Numbered from the stretch's first letter, positions 49,692 through 58,317 are shown. The stretch is DNA of 64,000 nt from Aquabacterium soli (GCF_003933735.1 NZ_RSED01000017.1:1-64000), one strand, 5' to 3'. Numbers and translations: made by a program. The notes: a model not told the origin generated them from the letters alone.

Positions 49692-50261
49692 TCACGAGGC
49701 GATCTCCGCTCGCCGGAAACATTCGGCCGCATGATCGTTGACGATGCCGACGGCCTGCATCCACGCGTACACGATGGTGGGCCCGACGAACTTGAAGCCG
49801 CGCAGCTTGAGCTCTTTCGAGATCGTGGCCGACAGGGCCGTCTCGGTGTCATGCTGCTCACTGTGAATCACCTGGCCCTGGGTGAACGACCAGCAAAAGG
49901 AGGTGAAGTCTTCGCCACGGGCCTGCATGTCCAGGTAGATCTGGGCGCCTTTGATGGTGGCTTCGATCTTGGCCCGTGCCCGCACGATGCCCGCGTTGCC
50001 CATCAGGCGATCGACATCGTCTGGCCCGAAGGCTGCTACTTTCGCGGGGTCGAACCCCTCGAAGGCATTACGAAAGGCCTCTCGCTTGCGCAGGATCACC
50101 TGCCAGGACAAGCCCGCCTGGAAGCCTTCGAGCATCAAGGTTTCCCACAGCAGGCGCGCGTCATGGATGGGCACGCCCCATTCGGTGTCGTGGTAGGCCC
50201 GCATCTGCGGGTCACGTTGGGCCCAGCTGCAGCGGTGGGTGGGCTCTCGCGTCGATGTCAT
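49692..50261 (-). CDS. tag: DNA-3-methyladenine glycosylase I
   Basis: The 189-residue enzyme removes 3-methyladenine from DNA. It begins with the typical RCSWAQ zinc-ligand Cys, continues with YHDTEWGVPIHDARLLWETLMLEGFQAGLSW-like Tag sequence (given here in part) and ends with KFVGPTIVYAWMQAVGIVNDH. Length is close to E. coli Tag (187). The ATG is four bases after the stop of the secreted-protein gene, so tag is the third gene of a small operon with it and the 84-residue protein. The Shine-Dalgarno sequence is weak, fitting coupling. Confidence 0.94.
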   Translation of the reverse strand: MTSTREPTHRCSWAQRDPQMRAYHDTEWGVPIHDARLLWETLMLEGFQAGLSWQVILRKREAFRNAFEGFDPAKVAAFGPDDVDRLMGNAGIVRARAKIEATIKGAQIYLDMQARGEDFTSFCWSFTQGQVIHSEQHDTETALSATISKELKLRGFKFVGPTIVYAWMQAVGIVNDHAAECFRRAEIAS

Positions 50262-50265
50262 CGTG

Positions 50266-50922
50266 TCAGTGCGTGCAGGCGTGACCCTGCTCGCTGACAG
50301 GCAGGCTGTCCTTGAGCACGCTGATCTGGCAGCTCGAGACCAGAAATACCTGGTCGGAAATGGCGTTATGCCGCTCGCGATAGGCCTTGGCCACCATCTC
50401 CTTGAGGTGCCCGATGGCCTGCGCTTGCCTCGGGTCGGCGACAAGAAGCTGATCTCGCGCCGGAATGCCCACGGCCAGTGGTTCTACGCTCCATCCCGAT
50501 GCCCTGACCAGGATCGGATGGGCCAGGATCAGGCCCGAGTCGAACTGGCCACCTGCGTCGACCGTCATGACCCCTTCGGGAGACTGTGTGGTGTTGATCG
50601 CCTGGATCTGCCGGACCATGACGGAAAGATGGCGTGCCAGCGTGCCCCGCTCCTTCCAGCAGGCGGCCTGGCTGGCAGGCACCCGGAAGTACGACAGGAC
50701 GCTTTTCTTGTTCTCTGCGAAGACGGCGGTCAGCTCTTCGTTGATGTCCTGGGTGGGGGTGACCTTGCCGCCCTTCGGGGCGAACTGCGCTGCAGCGGCC
50801 GCACGCTTCCAGACGGTGGGCACGATCTGGGATGGATCGACGCCCTTGGGCAACTCACAGGCCCATGCGGCCATGCCTGCCATGCTCAACGCGGCTGCGC
50901 ACGCCGTCGCGTGCCACCTCAT
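50266..50922 (-). CDS. Secreted protein of unknown function
   Basis: The 218-residue product starts with a signal peptide (MRWHATACAAALSMAGMAAWA) cleaved near ACEL. The mature part is mixed alpha/beta with cysteines near the start, in QAACWKER, in SSCQIS and at the end. It matches no family I know. The start overlaps the stop of the 84-residue gene by four bases (ATGA), and GGGAGG precedes it closely. tag follows after four bases. A longer frame to 51249 lacks a signal peptide and is rejected. Confidence 0.65.
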   Translation of the reverse strand: MRWHATACAAALSMAGMAAWACELPKGVDPSQIVPTVWKRAAAAAQFAPKGGKVTPTQDINEELTAVFAENKKSVLSYFRVPASQAACWKERGTLARHLSVMVRQIQAINTTQSPEGVMTVDAGGQFDSGLILAHPILVRASGWSVEPLAVGIPARDQLLVADPRQAQAIGHLKEMVAKAYRERHNAISDQVFLVSSCQISVLKDSLPVSEQGHACTH

Positions 50923-51173
50923 GATCCTCCCCGCCAGCCTCTGGAAAATGGGTCGATGAGCAACTGAGCGCCCTCGCGAACCAGCCGCTGCACCATGGCC
51001 TTGGCGTTGTGGTCGCCGTGTACGGGCGCCAGTGTCAGGGCGATCTCGTCGGCGTTCTCGGCCACGCCCTGGCCGTCTTCCAGCCGCACGCGCAGGCCGG
51101 AGTCGTGGGTGGCGAGGTTGGCCATCTGGTCCAGGTCCCAGCGGGCCTGCCAGAGGGTGTGTTTTGTGCTCAT
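50919..51173 (-). CDS. Small hypothetical protein (84 residues)
   Basis: The product is hydrophilic, without signal peptide or membrane segment, and includes VRLEDGQGVAENADEIALTL and AMVQRLVREGAQLLID. I recognise no family. It is the first gene of a three-gene unit (84-residue protein, secreted protein, tag), joined to the next by an ATGA overlap. The divergent GNAT gene starts 60 bases away, so promoters for both must lie in that gap. No strong Shine-Dalgarno sequence is visible. Confidence 0.5.
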   Translation of the reverse strand: MSTKHTLWQARWDLDQMANLATHDSGLRVRLEDGQGVAENADEIALTLAPVHGDHNAKAMVQRLVREGAQLLIDPFSRGWRGGS

Positions 51174-51232
51174 GCGCCAATGGTAGATCAGCAGGCGCTG
51201 CGTTTCGCCCGGCGCCGTTGGACAATACGGGC

Positions 51233-51715
51233 ATGTGGACCGAGATCATCCAGGCCGACCTGGGCCATCCTGAGCACGCCGATGCCGTCGTGGCGCTGCT
51301 AGATATTTACGCACGCGACGAGATGGGCGGCGGGCAAGCACTGCCCGACCATGTGCGGCGCAACCTGGTGCCAGAGCTGCGCAAGCGACCGGGTGTGCAT
51401 GTGGTGCTGGCCTATGTGGGCGAGGAGCCCGCCGGGCTGGCAATCTGCATGGAGGGGTTTTCCACCTTCGCGTGCGAGCCTCTGCTGAACCTGCACGACA
51501 TCGTCGTGGCGCCGGCGCACCGCGGCACCGGTGTAAGCAAGCAGTTGCTGGCCGAGGTGGAGCGCATCGCCCGCGAGCGTGGCTGCTGCAAGATCACCCT
51601 GGAGGTGCTGGAGGGCAACACCGTGGCGCAGACCGCCTACCGCCGTGCGGGGTTCGAGGGTTACCAGCTCGATCCGCGGATGGGGCGCGCGCTGTTCTGG
51701 CAGAAGAAGCTGTGA
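51233..51715 (+). CDS. GNAT-family N-acetyltransferase
   Basis: The 160-residue enzyme has the GNAT fold with the acetyl-CoA motif DIVVAPAHRGTGVSKQLLAEV and the later GNTVAQTAYRRAGFEGYQLD. It transfers an acetyl group from acetyl-CoA to an amine; the substrate is unknown. The ATG at 51233 begins the family sequence. The gene ends head-on with a small minus-strand frame seven bases away. Confidence 0.87.
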   Translation: MWTEIIQADLGHPEHADAVVALLDIYARDEMGGGQALPDHVRRNLVPELRKRPGVHVVLAYVGEEPAGLAICMEGFSTFACEPLLNLHDIVVAPAHRGTGVSKQLLAEVERIARERGCCKITLEVLEGNTVAQTAYRRAGFEGYQLDPRMGRALFWQKKL

Positions 51716-51722
51716 GACTGGC

Positions 51723-51902
51723 TCAGGCTACCTCGATGACCTGAGCGAAGCCTTCGTCCAGGCCCGGCGGTTCCATCGCGGCGAAGACGTTGCGGATGGC
51801 CTGTTCATCAACGATTTCGTCTGGCGGCCGCCCACGGTTGCGCTCGGGCGTCACGACCCGGCCGGTATCGGTCTGCAGAAAGTGGTCCGGGTTGATGTGC
51901 AT
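51723..51902 (-). CDS. Small hypothetical protein (59 residues)
   Basis: The frame encodes an acidic, soluble 59-residue product with FLQTDTGRVVTPERNRGRPP and GLDEGFAQVIEVA. It follows the PNPOx-type gene after 23 bases on the same strand. There is no clear Shine-Dalgarno sequence and no family I know, so the call rests on position and composition. A longer frame from 51953 would overlap the upstream gene. Confidence 0.4.
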   Translation of the reverse strand: MHINPDHFLQTDTGRVVTPERNRGRPPDEIVDEQAIRNVFAAMEPPGLDEGFAQVIEVA

Positions 51903-51925
51903 GTGTGAGCGTAGGGCGCTGCGCT

Positions 51926-52504
51926 TCAGGGCTGCAGAAAGCGCTGGTGCCATTGCCCATCCACCATTGCATGGGCCGTCCGGCGGTGCAGGCGGTTTTC
52001 CTTGAACTCAAGGAACTCGATGTACTCAGGCCGCAGCCTGAAGCCGCCCCAGTCGTCGGGGCGGGGGATGTCGGCCTCACCGAAACCGGCCACAGCCCTT
52101 GCATACGTGCCTTCCAGCGACTCAAGGCTGTCGAGCGCACAGCTCTGGCTGAACGTGACGGTGGCGATCTGGGCATCCCTCAGTCGGCTGGCCCAATGCG
52201 CATCGGCCTCTTGCGGAAGCAGTGGCTCGCACAGGCCCTTGATCCGGATCTGCCTGGCCACGTGCTCCCACCACAGCGTGATGGCGGCCTTGGGGTTGCG
52301 CGCGATGTCGTGCGCCTTGCCGGAGCCCAGGTGCGTGCAGAAGACGAAACCGGTGTCCTCGGCCTCTTTCAGGTCGACGAAGCGGGCGTTGGGGTAGCCG
52401 TCTGCATCCACGGTCGACACGCACACGGCGTTGCGGTGCTTCAGCGTGCCTTCGCGTTTGGCCTGGTGCCAGATCTCTTTGAAGAGATCGATGGGTTTGG
52501 ACAT
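51926..52504 (-). CDS. Pyridoxamine 5'-phosphate oxidase-type flavoprotein
   Basis: The 192-residue protein follows the PdxH pattern: ARFVDLKEAEDTGFVFCTH, then KAAITLWWEHVARQIRIKG (FMN binding), and the C-terminal WGGFRLRPEYIEFLEFKENRLH. PdxH oxidises pyridoxine or pyridoxamine 5'-phosphate to pyridoxal 5'-phosphate. Whether this is the main PdxH or a related flavoprotein is uncertain, since the N terminus is short and the last residues differ from the usual RLAP end. The ATG is 13 bases after the stop of the VOC gene, suggesting one operon. Confidence 0.8.
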   Translation of the reverse strand: MSKPIDLFKEIWHQAKREGTLKHRNAVCVSTVDADGYPNARFVDLKEAEDTGFVFCTHLGSGKAHDIARNPKAAITLWWEHVARQIRIKGLCEPLLPQEADAHWASRLRDAQIATVTFSQSCALDSLESLEGTYARAVAGFGEADIPRPDDWGGFRLRPEYIEFLEFKENRLHRRTAHAMVDGQWHQRFLQP

Positions 52505-52517
52505 GGGTGTCAGTCTT

Positions 52518-52907
52518 TCATGCCACTTGTGTACCGACCCACCATGTGGTGCCACCTGCATCCCGGAAGCCGCCCCGCTTGTCTTCATCATCCTTCTTGA
52601 CAGGCTCCTGCACGGCGGTGGCGCCGGCCTCGATGGCGCGGCGGTAGGTCTCGTCCACATCGGGCACGTAGATGTGCACATGCGCAGGCACGGCGCCCCA
52701 GCCCTCCAGCGAATCGGCCAGCATCAGCACCGTGTCGTCGATGCGCACCTCGGCGTGCCTGAGCCGGCCGTTGTCACCCGGCACGATGCGCAGGCGCTCT
52801 GCATCGAACACCTTCACCAGGAAATCAAGGGTGGCCGCAGCGCCGTCGATGACCAAGTAGGGTGCTACGGAGGTGTACTGCTGGGGCTTGTAGGCAGGGT
52901 GGGGCAT
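52518..52907 (-). CDS. VOC-family (glyoxalase-fold) protein
   Basis: The 129-residue protein matches the PhnB-like VOC type: VAPYLVIDGAAATLDFLVKVF, HAEVRIDDTVLMLAD and VHIYVPDVDETYRRAIEAGA, ending GGTTWWVGTQ. Members bind metal and act on small molecules or carry resistance roles; the substrate is not clear. AGGAG lies six bases before the ATG at 52907. It precedes the PNPOx-type gene on the same strand. Confidence 0.85.
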   Translation of the reverse strand: MPHPAYKPQQYTSVAPYLVIDGAAATLDFLVKVFDAERLRIVPGDNGRLRHAEVRIDDTVLMLADSLEGWGAVPAHVHIYVPDVDETYRRAIEAGATAVQEPVKKDDEDKRGGFRDAGGTTWWVGTQVA

Positions 52908-52968
52908 GGCGAACTCCTGGAGTCGACGGATCTGGTGATCGTAGCCTTGATGAATCACCCCACCTGTG

Positions 52969-53748
52969 TCATTCGACGAACTTGTCTTTCAGCGCCAGCT
53001 TGGCGATGCTTCGGGGCAGGTGCGTCAGCACACCCTTGGTACCATCGAAGCGGTACTTGAAATACTCGCCGGCGTGGTTGCGGGCGTACACGGTCCTGGT
53101 GTAGTTCTGGTGCTTGTCGAGGAATTCCCTGTCGTGGATGACGGTGGCGTCCTTGCCGGAGAAAACGGGGCCCTCCACCGTGGCCGGCACGCGCAGCCCC
53201 AGGTAGGCCTCGTCGAACGCTTGCCGCAAGCCTGCGAGCAGCGCGCGCTGGTAGGCCGCGGCCGATTTGAGAACCTGCCATCCGATGGGCAGGACGACCG
53301 CCGCCAGAGCGCTCATCCACAGCGCGAAAGCGCGGCGCGATGACGTGTCTTCCACATAACGCTCCTCACCGTCGATGAACACCATCCTTGTGCTGCCCGA
53401 GCGCAGGTAGAACGGGATGCGGGGCTCTTCCAGCAGCCTCAAGGTCGCCGGTTTCCCCGGCAGCTCGTCGTACATCACGGGAAAGCACGGCAGGTGTACA
53501 TCCCGCTGGCGTGCGCCATCCTGGATGCGCGCGATGACGGCATGCTTCGACCGCCCTACGCGCTGGCACCCGTGCAACTGGATGAGCGGCACGGTCTTCT
53601 CTTCCAACGCCCATATCGGCGGCACCGGCAGGAAGATGTCCCGCACCGCCGTGTGCATCGTGCTGAGCAACAGGTACGCCAAGGGCAACATGACCACCAT
53701 GAAGAGCCCGTACAGCACCACCTGGAAGGGCTTGATCTGCTGCTTCAC
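52969..53748 (-). CDS. Membrane protein of unknown function
   Basis: The 259-residue protein has a membrane helix near residues 10-30 (VVLYGLFMVVMLPLAYLLLS) and another near 140-160 (ALWMSALAAVVLPIGWQVL). The segment between them, about 110 residues, is probably periplasmic and contains two cysteines. The cytoplasmic C terminus is rich in charged residues. I recognise no family. It lies 25 bases after the secreted-protein gene at 53774-54286 on the same strand and could be part of the same unit. Confidence 0.6.
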   Translation of the reverse strand: MKQQIKPFQVVLYGLFMVVMLPLAYLLLSTMHTAVRDIFLPVPPIWALEEKTVPLIQLHGCQRVGRSKHAVIARIQDGARQRDVHLPCFPVMYDELPGKPATLRLLEEPRIPFYLRSGSTRMVFIDGEERYVEDTSSRRAFALWMSALAAVVLPIGWQVLKSAAAYQRALLAGLRQAFDEAYLGLRVPATVEGPVFSGKDATVIHDREFLDKHQNYTRTVYARNHAGEYFKYRFDGTKGVLTHLPRSIAKLALKDKFVE

Positions 53749-53773
53749 GGCTCACTCAGGAGATGCCCGGGCA

Positions 53774-54286
53774 TCACTGGGCGGTGATGACCTGCGCCAG
53801 CGTTTGTCGCGCGATGGATTCACACAGGCTGTTCATGCCCTGGAACGCATTGGCCGAATAGTCCTCAGCGCTGTAGTCCTTGCCGCGAAAGCTCAGCTTG
53901 GTGGCCAGCTTGTCCTTGCCCGAGAAAGCGCCGAACAGCGATCGCGCGGCGGGGTGGCGCTGGTGGTATTCCTTGATGGAGACCTGCACGGTCTCTGTGG
54001 CGGACACGGTGTGCCCCTTGGCGAGTGCTTCTGCCTGGTAGGTCTTTTCGATCAACGGGGCGACCTTGGCGTTCTCCTCACAATTGCCGCAATCCCAGCG
54101 AACGGTGATGTTGGGTACGACTTTGCTGGCGCTGTTGCCGGTGCTCGCTGCAGATGGGCTTGTGGACGGCTCTGCTTGAGAGGCAGAGGTGGCCTGGGCG
54201 TTTGAAGCGGGGGCTTCCTGGGCGATGGCCAGTGTAGGCGCAAGGGTGCTGATAAGGATCGCAGCGGCGAGTGCGTTGAGGTTCAT
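53774..54286 (-). CDS. Exported protein with Ser/Ala-rich linker
   Basis: The 170-residue product has a signal peptide (ending near LAIAQEA), a low-complexity Ser/Ala/Thr/Pro stretch (about residues 24-55) and a compact domain with WDCGNCEENAKVAPLIEKTY, which has two closely spaced cysteines, and SFRGKDYSAEDYSANAF. It is likely periplasmic. I recognise no family. Its order before the membrane protein gene suggests the two work together. Confidence 0.6.
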   Translation of the reverse strand: MNLNALAAAILISTLAPTLAIAQEAPASNAQATSASQAEPSTSPSAASTGNSASKVVPNITVRWDCGNCEENAKVAPLIEKTYQAEALAKGHTVSATETVQVSIKEYHQRHPAARSLFGAFSGKDKLATKLSFRGKDYSAEDYSANAFQGMNSLCESIARQTLAQVITAQ

Positions 54287-54339
54287 GTCGAGGGCTTGTG
54301 GGTTCTATCGGATCAATGGGATGATGAATGTGCCAGGGC

Positions 54340-54984
54340 TCAAGCAGCACTGGCCGCCGGCACGCCAGGCCCGTCTGGCGGGTACTTGAGGAACTCGGAT
54401 TCTTGCTCCAGCCGTGCAGACAGTGCCGCCAGAGCAGGGTGGTGGCTCGCATCCACCTCATGCGCGAGCATGGACTGCGTGAACTGCCAGGCCACGGCGG
54501 CGCTGATCACTGCTTGGCTGTGCTTGCCTTTGAACAGCGCGGGCCGCTGTTTCACTTGGTCTTCCAGAGCGGCATAGGCTGCCAGCAATTGGCCCCGGAC
54601 GCGTTGCACCCAGGGTTCGTGCTGCGCGGCCGCCGGGCGCAGCTGGCGCTCGTAGACCATCTGCACGCTCTTCTCGCAGGCCGCCAACGCCAAGCCTACG
54701 GCCCGGAACTCCGCGAGCAATGTGGCTGGGTCGGTTGACCACAGCGAGCGACCGCTCGTGTGCGCTGCCTCCACGTACTGCAGGATCAATGACGAATCCA
54801 TCAGCACCGTGCCGTCGTCGGCGATCAGCGTGGGCGCCTTCACCACGGGGTTGATGGCCTGGAAGCGCTCGAAGGTGCTGAAGACGGAGACTGATTCGTG
54901 CTCGAATGGCACGCCCAACAGATCCAGCGAGATCGCCACGCGGCGCACGTAGGGCGAATCGAGCATGCCGATGAGTTTCATCAT
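54340..54984 (-). CDS. Glutathione S-transferase family protein
   Basis: The 214-residue protein has the thioredoxin-like N-terminal domain with LDSPYVRRVAISLDLLGVPFEH, PVVKAPTLIADDG and the glutathione-binding LMDSSLILQYVE. An all-helical C-terminal domain follows. It may conjugate or reduce small electrophiles. The start is one of two adjacent ATGs with AAGGA upstream. It stands after three lipoprotein genes and before the exported protein on the same strand. Confidence 0.88.
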   Translation of the reverse strand: MMKLIGMLDSPYVRRVAISLDLLGVPFEHESVSVFSTFERFQAINPVVKAPTLIADDGTVLMDSSLILQYVEAAHTSGRSLWSTDPATLLAEFRAVGLALAACEKSVQMVYERQLRPAAAQHEPWVQRVRGQLLAAYAALEDQVKQRPALFKGKHSQAVISAAVAWQFTQSMLAHEVDASHHPALAALSARLEQESEFLKYPPDGPGVPAASAA

Positions 54985-55017
54985 GGTGTCCTTGCAGTTG
55001 GCTCTGAAGGCGCCCGC

Positions 55018-55638
55018 CTACTTCAGCACGCGCCCGATTTTCATCTGCTCGATGATGCCTTGCACCATCAATTGAGCGCGCTCCACAGGCTTCTCGTCAT
55101 TGTGGAGCCACACCCCGTGCATGGTGGACGACGTGACGGACCAGTTGAGCCGGCCGGTTCGCAAGTCGATGAGATCCCAGTTGACTTCGTAGATCGGCGG
55201 GCCATCGCCATATCGATGGATCAGTTTGGGAAACATGACGAGCCGATGGCTGGCACCAGACGCTGATTCAACGCTCGCATTGTCCTGGATCACCTCTGCC
55301 ACGGGCACAGAGATGCCTGTTCTCAGATAGCCCGTCTGGGTGGAGCCCAGGCTGAAGCTCGCCATGTAGGGCGAATCCAGCGATGACAGCTGGCGGCTCT
55401 GGACGCCATGGCTGCTCAGCTCATCCTTCAACTGGCGCTCCAGCTCGCGTAGGAAGTTCTTGCCAAGCGATTGCTCGCGGACATCCAGGAACGAGTAGAT
55501 GAACAACGATGTGACCGGCTGGGTGCCGGAATAAATCGGAGTGGATTCATTGAATCTGGGCTTGGACGCGCACGCGCTCAATCCCACGGCCAGGATGACG
55601 GCCAGCAAGGTCCACCACGCTCTTCTGTTCATGCTCAT
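55018..55638 (-). CDS. Lipoprotein of unknown function (paralogue 1)
   Basis: The 206-residue protein has a lipobox LSAC (Cys23) and a domain with IYSFLDVREQSLG, RELERQLKDEL and VNWDLIDLRTGRLNW. The next upstream gene product shares YSFLD-R, a WDLID-RT segment and the basic C-terminal EMK-G, so the two are tandem paralogues of low similarity. The domain resembles no family I can name. Its start overlaps the upstream stop by four bases (ATGA), showing coupling. Confidence 0.65.
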   Translation of the reverse strand: MSMNRRAWWTLLAVILAVGLSACASKPRFNESTPIYSGTQPVTSLFIYSFLDVREQSLGKNFLRELERQLKDELSSHGVQSRQLSSLDSPYMASFSLGSTQTGYLRTGISVPVAEVIQDNASVESASGASHRLVMFPKLIHRYGDGPPIYEVNWDLIDLRTGRLNWSVTSSTMHGVWLHNDEKPVERAQLMVQGIIEQMKIGRVLK

Positions 55639-56219
55639 ATCAATTCACCTTTCTTCATTTCCTTGATCACGCTGTCGACAATAACCTTGGACCGCTCGTG
55701 AGGCTCCTCGTCGGCTTTCCACAGGGTCAGGTGCCTGCCCTCGGAAATGCTTGACCAGACGACGCGATCGGTCCTCACGTCGATGAGGTCCCAGCGGATC
55801 TCGTAGTTCTTCCAGGCACCGGCCGGTGCGATCCTTCTAGGGAAGATGACGATGCGGTAATCGTTCCCCAATGCCTTTTCACGGTAGGCATTGCTTTCAA
55901 TCGTCTGCCGGATGGGAACGGCCATGCCGCCGTTGGTCAAGGCATACGATCGCCCGATCTCGCTGTCCCGAAAGCGAAGCACCTTCAGCGTGACGGCCGA
56001 GGCCTCAAACGCCGCGGTGAGCTGCCTGTCGAGCTCGTCCAGCATCGATGGGCCGAATTCGGGATCACGCAGATCGAGGAACGAATAGGCGTAGACCTTG
56101 GTGTTCCTGAGCGAGAGGCCGGCAGGGGCTGGGCTCACGGAGGTGAACGAGTTTGTTGCGCAACCGGCCATGGCCGATGCGGTCGCGGCGATGAACAGCC
56201 GGCGGGATAGGTACTTCAT
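55635..56219 (-). CDS. Lipoprotein of unknown function (paralogue 2)
   Basis: The 194-residue protein has a lipobox MAGC (Cys20) and the same domain as its neighbour: YAYSFLDLRDPEFG, MLDELDRQLTAAF, IRWDLIDVRTDRVVWSS and KEMKKGELI. The two copies have diverged strongly outside these blocks. It lies between the third lipoprotein gene (seven bases upstream) and paralogue 1 (four-base overlap) in one operon. I choose the ATG at 56219 because the signal peptide begins there. Confidence 0.65.
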   Translation of the reverse strand: MKYLSRRLFIAATASAMAGCATNSFTSVSPAPAGLSLRNTKVYAYSFLDLRDPEFGPSMLDELDRQLTAAFEASAVTLKVLRFRDSEIGRSYALTNGGMAVPIRQTIESNAYREKALGNDYRIVIFPRRIAPAGAWKNYEIRWDLIDVRTDRVVWSSISEGRHLTLWKADEEPHERSKVIVDSVIKEMKKGELI

Positions 56220-56226
56220 GGAATGC

Positions 56227-57153
56227 TCACGGTTGCTTGTTGGCCACCCGCTCCTGCGGCTCCGCATCGAAGCGGTACTGCGCCGGGTTCACGAAAATCC
56301 AGACCTGGTGGGGCATCTCCCGGGATGCCGCACCCACGGTGCCGCCCCAGTTGTCCATGTTGCCTCTGAGCACGAGCCTGCCTGAGGGCTCGGTCTCGAC
56401 ATCACCGTAGCTGAAGCCGGCGAAGCCCGGCAGGGTGGACTTGAGAGGCTCCGCCCAGATCATCGCTACGCGCCGGCTCGGTTGCTCAGGCGCGAGGTCA
56501 CGCGCGATCTCGGCGCGGATCTGGCGGAAGCCTTCCTTCAGTTCGTTCTTGAACGCGACCAGCTTCTCCGGCGCCATGGGCTTGTCCAGCACGTCGAAAC
56601 CCAGCGGCGCCGGCAGCACGTAGTGGTAATCGGCGTTCCACAGCTTGCCCTCGGGCAAGGGGTGGGACGAACTCACATAGGTGCCACTGATCACGGTGAC
56701 GGTCTTGCGGCCGTCATCGGGGTAGACGATCACATAGGGGCGCAGTTGCAGGGTCTTGGGATCGGCCTGCACCGGTTGCTGGCCCCATGCGGCGGCGGCT
56801 TCGGCCAGTGCATCGATCTGCAGCAGGCTGGAGCCCTGGCTGTTCTGCGCCATCTCCTGGCTCAGGCGCTCAATGTTGGCGCCGTTGATCAAGCCCCCGA
56901 TCGGGCCAAACAGGATGCCAAGCGCCGCGCTGCCACCAGCCGTCTGCTTGAGGAACACGGAGTGGTCGGGGATCTCGATGGCGCCGGGCGACACCAGCTG
57001 GGGCGGGCGCTGCGTGCTCAAGGTCACCGGGGTCGAGCGCAGCGTGGCGGGCACTTCCGCCACCTTGAGCCCCTGGAGGTTGCCGCAGGCCGACAGCAGA
57101 GCGGCGAGGACGGGGGCAAGCAGTGCGAGTTTGGCCTTCATGTGCGTTGTCAT
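56227..57153 (-). CDS. Large lipoprotein of unknown function
   Basis: The 308-residue protein has a lipobox LSAC (Cys23 from the ATG at 57153, Cys19 from 57141). A glycine-rich hydrophobic segment (GGSAALGILFGPIGGLING) near residue 80 could insert into or contact a membrane. The rest is beta-rich with RPYVIVYPDDGRKTVTVISG. I know no family. It is the first of three consecutive lipoprotein genes with gaps of 7 bases or less, so the three products may form one envelope complex. Confidence 0.65.
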   Translation of the reverse strand: MTTHMKAKLALLAPVLAALLSACGNLQGLKVAEVPATLRSTPVTLSTQRPPQLVSPGAIEIPDHSVFLKQTAGGSAALGILFGPIGGLINGANIERLSQEMAQNSQGSSLLQIDALAEAAAAWGQQPVQADPKTLQLRPYVIVYPDDGRKTVTVISGTYVSSSHPLPEGKLWNADYHYVLPAPLGFDVLDKPMAPEKLVAFKNELKEGFRQIRAEIARDLAPEQPSRRVAMIWAEPLKSTLPGFAGFSYGDVETEPSGRLVLRGNMDNWGGTVGAASREMPHQVWIFVNPAQYRFDAEPQERVANKQP

Positions 57154-57272
57154 GGGAGCGCACCGCAACGCGTCGAGCGGGTGCTCCCATCAGTCCCTGT
57201 GTTTTGTGGTTGATCAGCGAAGCCTGAATGTTAACGAATGTTGCTCGACTTCTGCATGACGCATGCGTCGTT

Positions 57273-58019
57273 TCAGCCGTTGTGCGAGAAGACGATGACA
57301 CCCAGCTTGGGAATGACGATCAAGTCTTGCTCCTGCCCCGTGGTGAAGAAGCCTTCACCCTGGGCTACGGCCCTCTGGATGTCATCCCACATCGCTGGGA
57401 GATCCTCAATGCAATGGGCACCTCGCAGCAGTCGGTCTTGAGGTGTCTGCTGGTGTGCCAAGGTTTGCCAGGCGGCGTACTGGTGATAGCGGGCGCCATC
57501 ACGGCCGAGGGTGGCGTCATTGAAATAGGCCAGCCCTTGCCGCTTGATGCTGGCCAGGCTCTCATCTGACAGCCTGAAGACCGCCTCACCACAGCCTTCC
57601 CGGAGGTCAGACTGCTCATCGTGGTAGATCAGGTCAGCCAGCTGGAGCTTGGCCGGAATGGCTTCTTTGTAGAGGCGCACTTGATAGTAGTCACAGCCCT
57701 GCATCGGTGCCGCGACGACGAGCGCGAGCCATGTGGCCCCCAGCCCCGCCATAGACAGTGCGCGCGGCGGGCGCTTCTTGAAGGCCAACATGTAGGCCCA
57801 ATGCGCCAGGTCACCTACGGCCTTGGTCAAACTGTGGGCGATCCAGAAGAAGAGACCCAAGGCCCCGATGGCCAGGGCCAGCATCACGACGGTGAGCAAG
57901 TACCCCACGGCTATGCGTGTCGCAGGCTTGATGTGATGAGCCCACGCGAGAGCGCCCTGGCTAGCGGTCTGTGCATCCCTCATCTCCCTGATGACGTGGT
58001 TTGATGTTGTTGTCGTCAC
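57273..58019 (-). CDS. Membrane protein of unknown function
   Basis: The 248-residue product has two membrane helices near residues 36-62 and 90-106, separated by a short cytoplasmic loop (AFKKRPPRAL). A soluble C-terminal half follows with LREGCGEAVFRLSDESLASIKRQ-type sequence, shown here only in part, and DLIVIPKLGVIVFSHNG at the end. I recognise no family. It starts a minus-strand run of envelope genes, 119 bases before the lipoprotein operon. Confidence 0.58.
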   Translation of the reverse strand: MTTTTSNHVIREMRDAQTASQGALAWAHHIKPATRIAVGYLLTVVMLALAIGALGLFFWIAHSLTKAVGDLAHWAYMLAFKKRPPRALSMAGLGATWLALVVAAPMQGCDYYQVRLYKEAIPAKLQLADLIYHDEQSDLREGCGEAVFRLSDESLASIKRQGLAYFNDATLGRDGARYHQYAAWQTLAHQQTPQDRLLRGAHCIEDLPAMWDDIQRAVAQGEGFFTTGQEQDLIVIPKLGVIVFSHNG

Positions 58020-58138
58020 TGTAAGTCAAACGCCATGCTGGAGATCAAAGAGCGGCCTGCAAAGCACTGCATCCTTGCGCGCAAGGCTTTGAACTCTGCA
58101 CGGCGAAGCTTTTGTTCATGCGCTCAAGCATCTGAAGG

Positions 58139-58216
58139 CGGGCCGCAAGGCGTTGATCCCGGCGGCCACGGCTGAGAGGCTCGAATGCCAAGGCCGGTGT
58201 ACTCGGGCCGCAAGGC
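58139..58216. repeat. 13-base direct repeat CGGGCCGCAAGGC
   Basis: The word CGGGCCGCAAGGC occurs at 58139-58151 and 58204-58216, 65 bases apart. No inverted copy or third copy is seen nearby. It may be the trace of a decayed gene or an incidental GC-rich repeat. Confidence 0.4.
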
Positions 58217-58317
58217 AAAAGAACTGGCGCGCAAGCCTGGCCAAAGCATGGCGCGAGCACACAGACTTGCGCCCCACGCTCCGTACCTTGCGCCCCGAGC
58301 CAAATTGGCGAACGCCC

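Noticed and set aside
50266-51249. Longer form of the secreted protein from 51249
   Set aside because: The extra N terminus is an Arg/Pro/Gly-rich shadow of the 84-residue gene; the start at 50922 gives a clean signal peptide.
58045-58260. Minus-strand frame of 71 codons in the gap after 58020
   Set aside because: It has Ala/Leu/Cys/Pro-rich shadow composition, no ribosome-binding sequence and no recognisable domain.
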